Shown here piece by piece: positions 1 through 9,267 of a stretch of DNA of 64,000 nt (position 1 is its first letter; every line of letters begins with the position of its first letter). Made by a program: the position numbers and the translations under genes. The notes under the pieces were generated by a model that saw only the letters and a program-made list of their open reading frames with translations, was not told where the DNA came from and ran no database searches. Origin of the DNA: Flavobacterium sp. LHD-85 (GTDB taxonomy: Bacteria > Bacteroidota > Bacteroidia > Flavobacteriales > Flavobacteriaceae); contig NZ_JAVFVR010000006.1 of assembly GCF_030929595.1 (NCBI RefSeq), positions 248,001-312,000 of the forward strand, read 5' to 3'.

Positions 1-280
1 CACCATCAACACTAATGTCGGCTTGAGTTCCAAAAGGCCCTCTTTGTCTAATATCTACTCCGTTGGCATATTGCAATACTTCTTGCAATGTTCTTCCTGG
101 CAGTTTTTTAATGGTTTCGCTCGAAATAACATATACATTTCTATTTTGTTTAGAAATTGGTGTATTAAAACGGCCTTCATTAATAATGACTTCATCCATT
201 TGGTTGATGGAATCTTTTTTTGTCTGTGCGTAAAAATTGGTACAAATTACTGCAAAGGCAGCAAAATAGATCTTTTTCAT
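1..280 (-). CDS. TonB-dependent receptor, N-terminal part (runs off the left edge)
   Basis: Reading leftward from the ATG at 280 gives a signal peptide ending near FYAQ, a short linker with MDEVIINEGRF, which resembles a TonB box, and the start of a plug domain (VISSETIKKLPGRTLQEVLQYANGVDIRQRG). This is the usual beginning of an outer-membrane TonB-dependent receptor. The short N-terminus without a carboxypeptidase-regulatory domain fits siderophore or BtuB-type receptors better than SusC proteins. Only about 93 residues are inside the window, so the substrate cannot be told. A TTCATCCGGACT word about 75 bp upstream also occurs upstream of the MocR gene at 27587. Confidence 0.85.
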   Translation of the reverse strand, partial: MKKIYFAAFAVICTNFYAQTKKDSINQMDEVIINEGRFNTPISKQNRNVYVISSETIKKLPGRTLQEVLQYANGVDIRQRGPFGTQADISVDG

Positions 281-354
281 TTTGGTTTTTATTTTTTTTG
301 GCAAAAGTAATTGCTTACCGTACCAACAAAGCATACCAGTTTTATAATTACAAC

Positions 355-366
355 TAGTCCGGATGA
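355..366 (-). promoter_or_regulatory. putative MocR-type operator upstream of the TonB receptor
   Basis: On the minus strand this reads TTCATCCGGACT, followed by AG, so it contains the GGACTA core often seen in MocR/PdxR operators. The same 12-mer occurs once upstream of the MocR gene at 27587. Function is inferred only from position and the shared sequence. Confidence 0.3.
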
Positions 367-421
367 ATTAATGATCTATTTTGCCAAAAATCAAGCAAAA
401 GTGAGAGATATTACTTATAAA

Positions 422-535
422 TCAAATATTTAGCGCACATTTTTTTAATGCAACGAAACTTTCTTTACAACTGTTTCTGATTTCTTCTTCTGAAATTCCA
501 GCCTCAATCTGATTATGATTAATTTTTTTAATCAT
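422..535 (-). CDS. possible 37-residue peptide, unassigned
   Basis: An ATG at 535 opens a 38-codon frame ending TGA at 422. The product would be charged and mostly hydrophilic, with the stretch EAGISEEEIRNSC and a Lys/Cys-rich end. It lies between a repeat-rich stretch and the promoter region of the TonB receptor and is read in the same direction. I do not recognise it. It could be a real small protein, a gene remnant or chance. Confidence 0.25.
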   Translation of the reverse strand: MIKKINHNQIEAGISEEEIRNSCKESFVALKKCALNI

Positions 536-603
536 GTTTATTTTTTTGCCACAAATTAAAATGATTAAAAAAGATTTTTTTATTTGGTTGCGCTTAGTTT
601 TTT

Positions 604-691
604 TTCACGCAGATTTTGCAGATTTAAGCAAATCAATATAGATTATAAAATTTAAATAAATCTGCTTAAATCTGCAAAATCTGCGTGAAAC
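604..691. repeat. 28-bp perfect inverted repeat in the 281-785 gap
   Basis: The left arm (604-631, starting TTTCACGCAGATTTTGC) and right arm (664-691) are exact reverse complements separated by 32 bp. Next to it (536-600 and 692-782) are related words such as 'aatcattttaatctgtggc' and 'attcgtgtaattcgtggc'. These look like the dispersed intergenic repeats typical of Flavobacterium. It could form a long hairpin and act as a terminator for the leftward operon ending at 786. Confidence 0.8.
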
Positions 692-785
692 AAGAAATCA
701 TTTTAATCATTTTAATCTGTGGCTAAATTTTTCTCACAGATTGAAAAATTAATTCGTGAAAATTCGTGTAATTCGTGGCAAACTT

Positions 786-2090
786 TTATTTATTAATTTG
801 CCTCCAGATTTTAGCACTAAAATCGTCTTTGTACATTAATCGGTTTGTTCTAGTTGGGTTAACTCGATTGGTCAGAATGATTAAAAATCGATTTGTATTT
901 CTATTCATAAAGAAAAAAGTTCCTGTAAAACCCGTATGTCCAAAATCGTCTTTTGTAAAGAACTCATCTGGTTTTCTTTTATCGAAACCTAAACCACGAT
1001 AAATTCCTTCTTTAGCAAGCGGAGAGTCAGTAAACTCTTTTACGACTTTGGCTTTTAGAATATGTTTTCCTTTATAATTTCCGTTATTCATTAGCATTTT
1101 GCAGATTACGGCAATTGATTCTGCGTTGGCAAATAAACCGGCATTTCCGGAAACACCGCCAAAAATAGCAGCAGCCTCATCGTGCACATAACCTTTTACG
1201 GTATCTTTTCTGAAAAAATTATCTACTTCAGTTGGCATTACATTATCTATTGAAGTCCATTTTAGCGGATTATATCCAATTTTTGAAATGCCTAATTCTT
1301 TATAAATTTCATTGGTAAACTGATCGAGTTTTTTTCCTGTTTTGGTTTCAATCATTTGCTTCACCAAAAGCAAGTTTAAATCGCTATACAAATATTTCCC
1401 TCTCGGATTTGTATTTGCCTTTGCAATTCTCTCATAAACCGATGGATAAAACTCTGGATTGAGCCACATGTTTTTATAAATCTGAACCCAATTTTCTTTT
1501 GGTTCAAAAACCAGATATTTAGAATCGTAAACAATATTTTTGTTCACAAACATATTATCAAAAGGCTCAACATATAGTTCCGATTTTTGATTGCTCAAAA
1601 AAGGCGAATTATCTGGTGTAGAAAGCAATGCTTGATAAAAAGTAATACTTGGCGTTAATCCGGAAGTATGCGTTAAGAGCTCAAAAAGCGTTAAATCTGA
1701 AATAGCTGTGTTTTTATACATCGGAACAATTTCGCCGACTTGATCTGTCAATTTAATTTTTCCATCTCCAACCAAACGCATTGTTACAAGAGTCGCTCCT
1801 AAAACTTTAGACATTGAAGCTAGATCAAAAACATCATCTGATTTTACTAACTGTTTTTTGGTGTAATCATGATGACCGTAATTTTTGGTTATCAGATTAA
1901 AATCTCCTGTTCCTACAATAATTTGTGCTCCCGGAAAAAAGCCTTTTTCCAGCGCATTTGTCATCATCGAATCAATGTAAACTTTATTTCGTTCTAAACC
2001 ATCTAGTTGTTTTGAGTTTTCCTGAGAATAACCTTTTGCTCCCAGAAAAATCAAGAAAACCATTAAAATTTTGATGCCAATATTTTTCAT
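786..2090 (-). CDS. AmiE-like serine hydrolase (beta-lactamase fold), putative MurNAc-peptide amidase
   Basis: A 434-residue exported protein with a signal peptide ending near GYSQ. It has the penicillin-binding/beta-lactamase (PF00144) motifs: SxxK at Ser92-Lys95 (ASMSK), a YSDLN motif near residue 235 and an HTGFTG motif in place of KTG. The stretch FELLTHTSGL is also conserved. It is clearly paralogous to the C-terminal domain of the NagZ fusion at 23079-26075. In Bacillus the fold-mate AmiE cleaves the peptide from MurNAc-peptides, and the neighbours here support the same job. The gene ends a leftward operon, 4 bp after the GH20 gene. A general esterase or D-aminopeptidase role cannot be excluded. 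Confidence 0.8.
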   Translation of the reverse strand: MKNIGIKILMVFLIFLGAKGYSQENSKQLDGLERNKVYIDSMMTNALEKGFFPGAQIIVGTGDFNLITKNYGHHDYTKKQLVKSDDVFDLASMSKVLGATLVTMRLVGDGKIKLTDQVGEIVPMYKNTAISDLTLFELLTHTSGLTPSITFYQALLSTPDNSPFLSNQKSELYVEPFDNMFVNKNIVYDSKYLVFEPKENWVQIYKNMWLNPEFYPSVYERIAKANTNPRGKYLYSDLNLLLVKQMIETKTGKKLDQFTNEIYKELGISKIGYNPLKWTSIDNVMPTEVDNFFRKDTVKGYVHDEAAAIFGGVSGNAGLFANAESIAVICKMLMNNGNYKGKHILKAKVVKEFTDSPLAKEGIYRGLGFDKRKPDEFFTKDDFGHTGFTGTFFFMNRNTNRFLIILTNRVNPTRTNRLMYKDDFSAKIWRQINK

Positions 2091-2094
2091 AGTA

Positions 2095-4596
2095 TTATGG
2101 ATTAATTTTTAAGTCCTGACTTGCCATCAAAGGCTCATTATTGGTTCCGGTAATTTGTATTCTAACCGCTTTTACAGACTGTTTCGGATAAATTGATGCG
2201 TTTCCGTAATCGAAATTATCTCCTTTTATAAAATCAATTCCATTGTATGAATACTCCACAAAACCATTATTAATGATAAATCTCGGGTGATGCGGAATTC
2301 CAGTTAAAACATCAATTTTAGAAGACGTTACAGGATTGGTAAAAGTATACAAAATCCAATCGCCATCTTTGCAAGCAACATCGGTACGCAAATACGATTC
2401 TTCATTATAATCTTGCAGATTCGAAATTGGAAACTTCGGATTTTCCGCCATCGACGAAGTCACTTTCACTTCTGGTTCCTGATAAGGCGAACAATTGAAT
2501 TTTACATTTGCTGCAGATTTTTTCTCTTCTTTATTTTCGACTGTAAAATCTAATCTATACGTATTTTTTTCGTTGTAATTATCAATCAAAAATCTCAAAC
2601 GAGGTTTTGATTTTAATGCTTTTTCGTCTACATAAGTCTGAATCAATTTATCGTTTTCAAAAAGCGAAACATTTTTGATTGTTCCGTTTGTTCCGTCATC
2701 TGTTGGATTAAAACTTAAATACCAAATGCCTTTTTTATCTACATGATCTGAGATGTTTTCAGAAATCGTTAAAACTTCTGCTTTTGATGTATTCCACTTG
2801 GCAACAGGGAGTTTTTCAGCTTTTACTGCTGGACTTGCTGAATATTCATTAAAAAAAACTCTGAACATATATTGCTCGTAATTTTTCGCTTGAATTGGTC
2901 CAGTATATAAAGGCGATTGTCTTGTTGGCTCATTTCCGTCTTTATCAAATCGTACAACCGCACCTTCATACGGTGGAGTTACTGTAATCGTTCCGTTTTT
3001 ATAAATAGCTGTTGGAGGAAAATCTCTGAAAGCAATTCCCATATCTGCCAATCTTTTCAAATGGCTGTTAGTTAATCTTCCATAAAAATCATCCCAGTTT
3101 TTATCTTCTTTTTTAGACCAACCAATCTCAGACAACGCACTGATTCTCGGATAACTTTGGTATTCCATAATTCTTGCAGGACGATCTAAATATTCACTCC
3201 ACAAAGCACCTTGAACTCCAATTATATTTTTCTGTTCTTCGGGAGTTAAATCGGCATCTGGAATTGGTTCAAACGAATAGGCTCTTTTGGTATCTGTGAT
3301 TGCTGCCCAACGATGGCCGCGTTCTGTTTCAGATTGTGCCATGTCATAATACGTAAATTGTCCTGGCATCATGATGGTTTTATACCCTTTTTTTGCCGAT
3401 TCAATTCCGTAACTAATTCCTTGCCAAGCAGAAATAAGCGTATTTGGATTAATTTCTCCACCTTTCAGGATTTCATTCCAGCCGTCCGTTTTTTTATGGT
3501 ATTTATCTACAATTTTTTGAACTCTTTTAAAGAAATAATTCTGAAGCTGAAAACTGTCTGTAAATCCTTCTTTTGCCATTAAAGCCTGACATTTTGGACA
3601 ATGTTCCCAATTGGCACGATTCACTTCGTCTCCCGCAACATGAATATATTCGAAAGGAAATAATCCTGAAACTTCACGAATAATTGAATCCAGAAGATCA
3701 TAATTTTCTTCACGCCCAACACACCAAACATTTTTTACTTCGCCTTGAACGCTTTTAAGTTCCTGCGTTATCTCGCAACCCACTTCTGGATACGAAGCCG
3801 TTACCGCACGCGAATGCCCTGGAATTTCGATTTCTGGCATAACTGAAATACCACGATCTGCAGCATAAGCTACCACTTCTTTAATATCTTCTTGCGTATA
3901 AAAACCTCCGTAACGTTTGTCTCCCGAACCATAAGACGGCAATAAAACTTCGCCTGGACCTCTCCAAGCGCCTTTTAAAGTTAAATCTGGCAATGATTTT
4001 ATTTCAATTCTCCAGCCGTTATCATCTGTTAAATGCCAATGAAAAACATTCATTTTATGGGCAACCAACCAATCGATGTAATTTTTTACGGTTTGTTTAT
4101 CGAAAAATTGTCTTGAACAGTCAAGCATCATTCCACGCCAGTCAAAACGAGGATAATCTTCAATTTTAACAAACGGAAGGGTTCCTTTTTTAACTTCTTT
4201 CGCAGAACAAATCTGTAGCAAAGTCTGGAATCCGTTTAAAACGCCTTTATCTGTTTTTCCTTTTACGAAAATTCCTTTTTCATTTATTTCTAATTGATAA
4301 CCTTCGTTTGGAAGATCTAATTTCTTGTCTACCAGAAATGAAATAGTATTCTTTCCGTGTTTTTTTCCAATCGAAACAATTGAGCTAATTCCTGTATTTT
4401 TTGAAATACTTGCCGAGATATAATCGGCACTATTTTTAAGTTTTTTATCTACAACAATTTTTAATGGCGAAGGAAAAACAAACTGTCCCGCACTTTGCTG
4501 AACTGATACAGGTTTGGGAATTAAATCTAATTTTTGGGCTTGTACAAAACTAAGCGAACTTAGAAATAGGGCTAATAGAAAAATATTTTTTCTCAT
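2095..4596 (-). CDS. GH20 beta-N-acetylhexosaminidase with C-terminal discoidin-like domain
   Basis: An 833-residue exported enzyme (signal peptide ends near VQAQ). It has a GH20b N-terminal domain (about 22-148), a GH20 barrel from about 150 with HWHLTDDNGWR near 186-196, and the catalytic Asp323-Glu324 pair in VAGDEVN. An Fn3/CHB_HEX_C-like segment follows the barrel, and an F5/8 type C-like domain covers roughly 690-833. Such enzymes remove terminal beta-linked GlcNAc (or GalNAc) and act in the periplasm or at the cell surface. Together with NamZ and NagZ in the same locus it could trim GlcNAc from the non-reducing ends of peptidoglycan strands. Chitin oligomers or host glycans are alternative substrates. 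Confidence 0.93.
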   Translation of the reverse strand: MRKNIFLLALFLSSLSFVQAQKLDLIPKPVSVQQSAGQFVFPSPLKIVVDKKLKNSADYISASISKNTGISSIVSIGKKHGKNTISFLVDKKLDLPNEGYQLEINEKGIFVKGKTDKGVLNGFQTLLQICSAKEVKKGTLPFVKIEDYPRFDWRGMMLDCSRQFFDKQTVKNYIDWLVAHKMNVFHWHLTDDNGWRIEIKSLPDLTLKGAWRGPGEVLLPSYGSGDKRYGGFYTQEDIKEVVAYAADRGISVMPEIEIPGHSRAVTASYPEVGCEITQELKSVQGEVKNVWCVGREENYDLLDSIIREVSGLFPFEYIHVAGDEVNRANWEHCPKCQALMAKEGFTDSFQLQNYFFKRVQKIVDKYHKKTDGWNEILKGGEINPNTLISAWQGISYGIESAKKGYKTIMMPGQFTYYDMAQSETERGHRWAAITDTKRAYSFEPIPDADLTPEEQKNIIGVQGALWSEYLDRPARIMEYQSYPRISALSEIGWSKKEDKNWDDFYGRLTNSHLKRLADMGIAFRDFPPTAIYKNGTITVTPPYEGAVVRFDKDGNEPTRQSPLYTGPIQAKNYEQYMFRVFFNEYSASPAVKAEKLPVAKWNTSKAEVLTISENISDHVDKKGIWYLSFNPTDDGTNGTIKNVSLFENDKLIQTYVDEKALKSKPRLRFLIDNYNEKNTYRLDFTVENKEEKKSAANVKFNCSPYQEPEVKVTSSMAENPKFPISNLQDYNEESYLRTDVACKDGDWILYTFTNPVTSSKIDVLTGIPHHPRFIINNGFVEYSYNGIDFIKGDNFDYGNASIYPKQSVKAVRIQITGTNNEPLMASQDLKINP

Positions 4597-4609
4597 TTCT
4601 TTTTATATT

Positions 4610-6091
4610 TTATTTTATTGAAAATTCAATCGGACTGCTTTCCGTTTGGGTCTGACTCAAAGCAGTGAGCGCATAAACGTAGTTTTCCAAATCGGCATTT
4701 GGCACTTCTAGTTTTAGAGCCGTTGTCACATAATAAATAGTCGAAGGATTTGAGAAATCGGTTATTTTTCCTTTTGGAAATCTGTAAATCACATATTTTT
4801 TATCGTTTAAAGCTGCTTTCCAAGTTAAAACCGCTTTGTCGCCTTTTTTCGTAATTACTGCATTTGTTGGTGGTTCTGGTTTTAATCTGGTAATTCTGTT
4901 TGCTTCAGGTGTTAATGCAATGTACTTGTATGGCTTTTGTACGAGAACATTTCTTAATGTATCTCCTTTTTTAAAAAATGAGTTTGCTGTAAAATGCATC
5001 GAACCGTCGATTTGAGGCATTGTTCGAATCATTTCTATCTGTTTTACAATTTGATCCGGACTTCTCCATTCTGGTTCTTTTGCCGAAGTTGAAATTTTAT
5101 AATCGCCATGGCCAACGTAAACATTTGCACCATATTTGTGTTCTGCCCACCATTTTGCCAAAACTTCAAAATTGGCTCTGTCAAAACCAATATGCCAGTA
5201 TATTTGAGGCGTAACATAATCGATCCAGTTTTCTTTTTGCCATTTTAAGATATTAGCATACAAATCATCATAATTTGTTGCTCCTGCTCTTGTATTAGAA
5301 CCTTGTGAATCTTTGGCAATATTTCTCCATACTCCAAAAGGTGAAATTCCGAATTCGACTTCTGGTTTATTGGCAATAATCGTATCTCTGATTTGTTTGA
5401 TAATTAAATCAACATTGTCTCTTCTCCAATCGTCTTTGTCTTTAAACTGGCGTGGTTCTTTAGCGAAAGCTTTATCATCAGGAAACTCTTGTCCTTCAAT
5501 TTTATACGGATAAAAATAATCATCCATATGAACAGCCTGAATATCATAATTTCGAACTATTTCCCCCACTACAGACGAAACGAAATCTCTTGTTTCTTTG
5601 TAACCCGGATTAAAATATCTTGATTTTCCGTATGTTAAAAATAATTCTGGTTTCTTAAAAAATAAATGTGTTTTAGTCAATACATCTTTTAAAGTATCTT
5701 TTTGTACGCGATATGGATTTAGCCAAACATGAACATTCATTCCTCTTTTTCCTGCTTCATCGATCATCATTTGCAACGGATCAAAACCTGGTGCAACGCC
5801 TTGAGTTCCGGTTATCCAATGCGATGCTGGTTCTTTTGTGGATTTATAATACGCATCGGCAGTTGGGCGAATTTGAAAAATTACGGTGTTTAAATTATTC
5901 GATCTTAGATTATCTAAAATCATAATCATTTCAGATTTCATCTGCTTGTCTGATAATCCCGGTTTTGATGGCCAGTCGATATTATCTACAGTCGAAATCC
6001 ACGCTGCGCGCATTTCTCTTTTTGGAGATTGCTGACTGAAAATTTTGGTCTGAATCAGTAGTATTAGGATTAGTAATTTTAGACTTTTCAT
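4610..6091 (-). CDS. GHL10-family glycosidase, DigH/YddW-like
   Basis: A 493-residue exported protein (signal peptide ends near IFSQ) of the glycosyl hydrolase-like 10 family (PF02638, formerly DUF187). It begins with the family hallmark REMRAAWISTVDNIDWP, contains VHMDDYFYPY and GISPFGVWRN in the barrel, and ends with an Fn3-like domain (about 400-493). E. coli DigH of this family cleaves denuded glycan strands, meaning peptidoglycan from which amidases have removed the peptides. That activity fits the other peptidoglycan enzymes in this operon. It lies 13 bp upstream of the GH20 gene in the direction of transcription. Confidence 0.88.
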   Translation of the reverse strand: MKSLKLLILILLIQTKIFSQQSPKREMRAAWISTVDNIDWPSKPGLSDKQMKSEMIMILDNLRSNNLNTVIFQIRPTADAYYKSTKEPASHWITGTQGVAPGFDPLQMMIDEAGKRGMNVHVWLNPYRVQKDTLKDVLTKTHLFFKKPELFLTYGKSRYFNPGYKETRDFVSSVVGEIVRNYDIQAVHMDDYFYPYKIEGQEFPDDKAFAKEPRQFKDKDDWRRDNVDLIIKQIRDTIIANKPEVEFGISPFGVWRNIAKDSQGSNTRAGATNYDDLYANILKWQKENWIDYVTPQIYWHIGFDRANFEVLAKWWAEHKYGANVYVGHGDYKISTSAKEPEWRSPDQIVKQIEMIRTMPQIDGSMHFTANSFFKKGDTLRNVLVQKPYKYIALTPEANRITRLKPEPPTNAVITKKGDKAVLTWKAALNDKKYVIYRFPKGKITDFSNPSTIYYVTTALKLEVPNADLENYVYALTALSQTQTESSPIEFSIK

Positions 6092-6184
6092 AAGGTTGTA
6101 TTTTTGGTTAGCTAATTGTTGTTGAATATTTTAACCGCAAAGTTCGCTAAGATTTACGCAAGGTTCGCAAAGTTTTATTTTAAT

Positions 6185-6258
6185 CTCGCAAAGGCTCGAA
6201 GTCGCAAAGTTTTTTTTTAAAGCCTTAATAATACTTTGCGACTTCGCGACTTTGCGAG
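6185..6258. repeat. imperfect 26-bp inverted repeat between two operon genes
   Basis: The arms 6185-6210 and 6233-6258 (words like CTCGCAAAG and GAAGTCGCAAAGT) are reverse complements with about three mismatches, preceded by more 'cgcaaagttcgctaag' words from 6130. The element lies in the 202-bp gap between the phosphoesterase and GHL10 genes. It may stabilise or attenuate the polycistronic transcript. It belongs to the dispersed intergenic repeats of this genome. Confidence 0.7.
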
Positions 6259-6293
6259 CAAATTTTTATGTTAGAGAAAAAAAACTTAAAAAA

Positions 6294-8129
6294 TTATTCC
6301 AGCAAAAATATCCCTCCTTCAATAAGTGATGCCCAAGCTTGTCCTTTGTCATCAAGTGTAAAGCCATTTATACTTGAACTTCCCAAATTAATTTGTTTAA
6401 TGATTTCAAATTTTGTGGCATCAACAATTACAACTTCGCCTTTTCGGCTTCCTACGTATATTTTATTGTTTTTTTCTAATATTCCTGCAGGATTATGTTC
6501 ATAACCCCATTTTAAATCCAGGACTTTGCTTTGGTTCACAAAACTTTCTTCGGTCAATTCAATATCATCATTAAGAGGAACTCTTACCAGTTCTCCCTCC
6601 ATTGTTTTGCCATAAAACCATTTTCCGTCTTGGCTTTTCCCCATTGATTCTCTAATTTTCCATTTCTGAGTTCTTAAAAGGGTTTTACCTGTTTCAATAT
6701 CCAAAACGGTTAAGAAACGCTGAGGCGTAACAAAATAAAGTCTGTTTTTTGATGCAACCATATTGACATTTCCAGCAGAATATAAAATTTGCTTATCATT
6801 GCCATTATTCCATTTCCAGATCAGTTTTCCTGTATTTTTATCCAAACAATACACATACGAATCCCAAACTCCAAAAATTATTTTATCTCCTTGTATCAAT
6901 GGAATTCCTTGCGAATACGACATTGGTAAATTATTCTGCCAGATTACTTTTCCAGTTACAGCATCTGCACAAATAAACGCTGTAGAACTCGCGGTATACA
7001 CTTTATTGTTTTCTGCAATTGGCGAACCTACTAAAACCCCGCCAACGGGAATAGTCCATTTTTGTTTTCCTGATTGTGTATCAAAACCTAATAAATTTCC
7101 TTCTATAGTACCAATAACTAAATTATTTTTTACAATTATTGGCGAAAAATAAATTGAATTGCCTGTTTCCGTTTTCCAATTTTGAGCTTTATTTTTAAGA
7201 TTTATAGATTTTATCTCACCAATTGAATTCGTAAAATAAAGATTCTTTTTATCGAATGCAGGAAGCGAGTAAATAGAAGCAATATCTTTTATAAAAGGAG
7301 TTTGGAATGCAACACTATCTTTCGGAATTGTAATTTTTGATGGTTTTGATGGCACTGAAAATTTAAAAACTCCAGGTTTATCGATTTCTTTTTGATAGAT
7401 ACTGATGCTGTCTTTGCTGATAATTACTTGATTATAACTTTTTATTTTTCCGTCTAATGAAGTAATTGAAGTTCCCATTATGCCGCTCAAACCAGAGAAA
7501 TTATATTTTCTTAAAGTATGCCCGTGGCCGCAAAAAGTAGCAACTGTTGGATATTTTTCTAAAACAGAAAGCACTTCTTTGTAATTGCTCACGCTGTTAT
7601 CTAACGGATAATGAGCAAAATTCAGCACTTTTTTATTATTATTTTTAAGGTTTTCTTTTAAGGTTTTATCCAGCCAAAGTACATCTTCGTGTTTCACAAA
7701 GCCATCTCCCATTTTCATATAAGGTCCACACGGAAAGCCAATAAAAACATAATCACCTTTTGAAAACACAAACCGATCTTCGCCAAAAATCTTTTTATAA
7801 GTCAAACCGGCACTTTCGCTCCAGTTGGTTTCATGATTCCCGGAAATTACATAATATGGAATCTTTAATTGAGAAAGAATAGAATTCACTTGTTTTAGCT
7901 CATCATCAGCGCCACGATTGGTCAAATCTCCAGTTACAATTGCAAATTCAAAATCTGAATTATTGATTTCTTTTACGATATTCTGCAATAAAAAATCATT
8001 GTCGTTTCCCACTGAAACGTGCAAATCTGTTAGTTGTACAAATTTGATATTTTCTGATTTTCCTGTATTTTGAGAAAAACCAGATGCAATTATAAAAAGC
8101 AATAGTATTCTTGAAAAGATATGTTTCAT
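6294..8129 (-). CDS. calcineurin-like metallophosphoesterase fused to a PQQ-type beta-propeller
   Basis: A 611-residue exported protein (signal peptide ends near GFSQ). The N-terminal half has the full dinuclear-metal signature: TDLH at 34-37, GDLTNRG at 67-73, GNHE at 97-100, a HYP motif near 172 and GHGHT near 200. From about residue 290 to the end there are PQQ/WD-like repeats (GKLIWKW, GKVIWQN, GKQKWTI), which predict a propeller. The exact phosphoester is unknown. The propeller could bind substrate or a partner. It sits in the peptidoglycan operon, so a phosphorylated wall component is possible, but that is inference. Confidence 0.85.
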   Translation of the reverse strand: MKHIFSRILLLFIIASGFSQNTGKSENIKFVQLTDLHVSVGNDNDFLLQNIVKEINNSDFEFAIVTGDLTNRGADDELKQVNSILSQLKIPYYVISGNHETNWSESAGLTYKKIFGEDRFVFSKGDYVFIGFPCGPYMKMGDGFVKHEDVLWLDKTLKENLKNNNKKVLNFAHYPLDNSVSNYKEVLSVLEKYPTVATFCGHGHTLRKYNFSGLSGIMGTSITSLDGKIKSYNQVIISKDSISIYQKEIDKPGVFKFSVPSKPSKITIPKDSVAFQTPFIKDIASIYSLPAFDKKNLYFTNSIGEIKSINLKNKAQNWKTETGNSIYFSPIIVKNNLVIGTIEGNLLGFDTQSGKQKWTIPVGGVLVGSPIAENNKVYTASSTAFICADAVTGKVIWQNNLPMSYSQGIPLIQGDKIIFGVWDSYVYCLDKNTGKLIWKWNNGNDKQILYSAGNVNMVASKNRLYFVTPQRFLTVLDIETGKTLLRTQKWKIRESMGKSQDGKWFYGKTMEGELVRVPLNDDIELTEESFVNQSKVLDLKWGYEHNPAGILEKNNKIYVGSRKGEVVIVDATKFEIIKQINLGSSSINGFTLDDKGQAWASLIEGGIFLLE

Positions 8130-8170
8130 AGCAATTTTATTATATTATATATTATTGTATACTTTATGTT

Positions 8171-8190
8171 AGACGCACTGCAGTGCGTCT
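8171..8190. repeat. 20-bp perfect palindrome
   Basis: AGACGCACTG is followed directly by its reverse complement. It is far more GC-rich than its surroundings and sits between the esterase and phosphoesterase genes. Confidence 0.75.
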
Positions 8191-8298
8191 CCACGATGCA
8201 TCTTTGTAATTTTTTCTCATAGAGATTATTTCGGAGCAATTCGCATAATTTGTGACGAAAAAATCTTTTTAATCCTTTAATCTGTGGCTAAAAAAATA

Positions 8299-8325
8299 CC
8301 TAACAGGTTTAGAAAACCTGTTAGG
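8299..8325. repeat. CCTAACAGGTTT/AAACCTGTTAGG hairpin repeat
   Basis: A 12-bp inverted repeat around a 3-nt spacer. A close copy occurs at 21231-21261 in another gap. It is a dispersed intergenic hairpin element, here just downstream of the esterase gene in the direction of transcription. Confidence 0.8.
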
Positions 8326-8383
8326 ATAACCAACCAAAATTTATGTCTTGCCATAATCAACAAAATGGCAATACACTTAACCT

Positions 8384-9211
8384 TTACTGTGTTTTTTCGG
8401 CATCATTAAAATAATTGTAGAAAAACAGCAGTTGATATTTTAGGGAATTCTCCCAATATTTTAAATTATGCTCGCCTGGGCGTTCTATATAATCGTGATT
8501 TATTTTCAGATCCAGCATTTTTGCATGAAGCTCTCTATTTACTGTCATAAAGAAATCATCGACTCCGCAGTCAATAATCAGTTTTAATTTATTGTCTTTT
8601 ACCAAGTCTAACATATTGGTAACGGTATTCTTATTCCAGTTTTTTGGGAATTCTGTAATTGAACCTAATCGTTTTTTAATATCCCAATTTTCAGGAAACG
8701 GACGAAAATCTACTCCTCCGCTCATGCTTCCTGCCGCGCCAAAGACATCTTGATGTTTGAATGACAGATACAAAGCACCATGTCCGCCCATGCTCAAACC
8801 CGAAATAGCTCTTGCTTTACGATCTGCAATTGTTTTGTACTGTTTGTCAATAAATGGAACCAATTCTTTTACAACATAAGTTTCATATTTAAAACTCGGA
8901 TCTATCGGACTATCAAAATACCAGCTTGAATAATTCCCGTCTACACCAACCACAATAAAACCATATTGATCAACTTGTTTTCCTAGTTCTTTAAAATCTT
9001 TTGCCCAAGATCTATAATTTCCGCTGTAACCGTGAAGCAAATAAACAACTGGAAATGCTTTCTTGCTCTTTTTATAACTGTCTGGAACTACCACACAAGT
9101 TTTAATATTCTTCTGCATCGAAGGGCTAAAAACCTGCAAAGTGTCAACCTTAGCCGCTTTGGCTGCAAAAACAAAAAGCAGTAATAAGATTGAATAAATC
9201 GTTTTTTTCAT
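8384..9211 (-). CDS. esterase-D/feruloyl-esterase-like alpha/beta hydrolase
   Basis: A 275-residue exported alpha/beta hydrolase of the putative esterase family (PF00756). The signal peptide ends near AAKA. The catalytic triad is readable: Ser140 in GLSMGGHGA, an Asp near 218 (CGVDD) and His248 in PGEHNLKYW. Relatives de-esterify polysaccharides or hydrolyse S-formylglutathione. Export and the surrounding peptidoglycan genes make a sugar O-acyl esterase plausible, for example one removing O-acetyl groups from MurNAc. No sequence feature proves the substrate. Confidence 0.85.
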   Translation of the reverse strand: MKKTIYSILLLLFVFAAKAAKVDTLQVFSPSMQKNIKTCVVVPDSYKKSKKAFPVVYLLHGYSGNYRSWAKDFKELGKQVDQYGFIVVGVDGNYSSWYFDSPIDPSFKYETYVVKELVPFIDKQYKTIADRKARAISGLSMGGHGALYLSFKHQDVFGAAGSMSGGVDFRPFPENWDIKKRLGSITEFPKNWNKNTVTNMLDLVKDNKLKLIIDCGVDDFFMTVNRELHAKMLDLKINHDYIERPGEHNLKYWENSLKYQLLFFYNYFNDAEKTQ

Positions 9212-9267
9212 AATTGATGTTTTTTAAAAAATAGTATTTCCGAAAAGTACAAGGAAAACACAAAAAA

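Noticed and set aside
281..600. Cobalamin riboswitch upstream of the TonB receptor
   Set aside because: No B12-box-like conserved core is visible on the minus strand, and the receptor's substrate is unknown.
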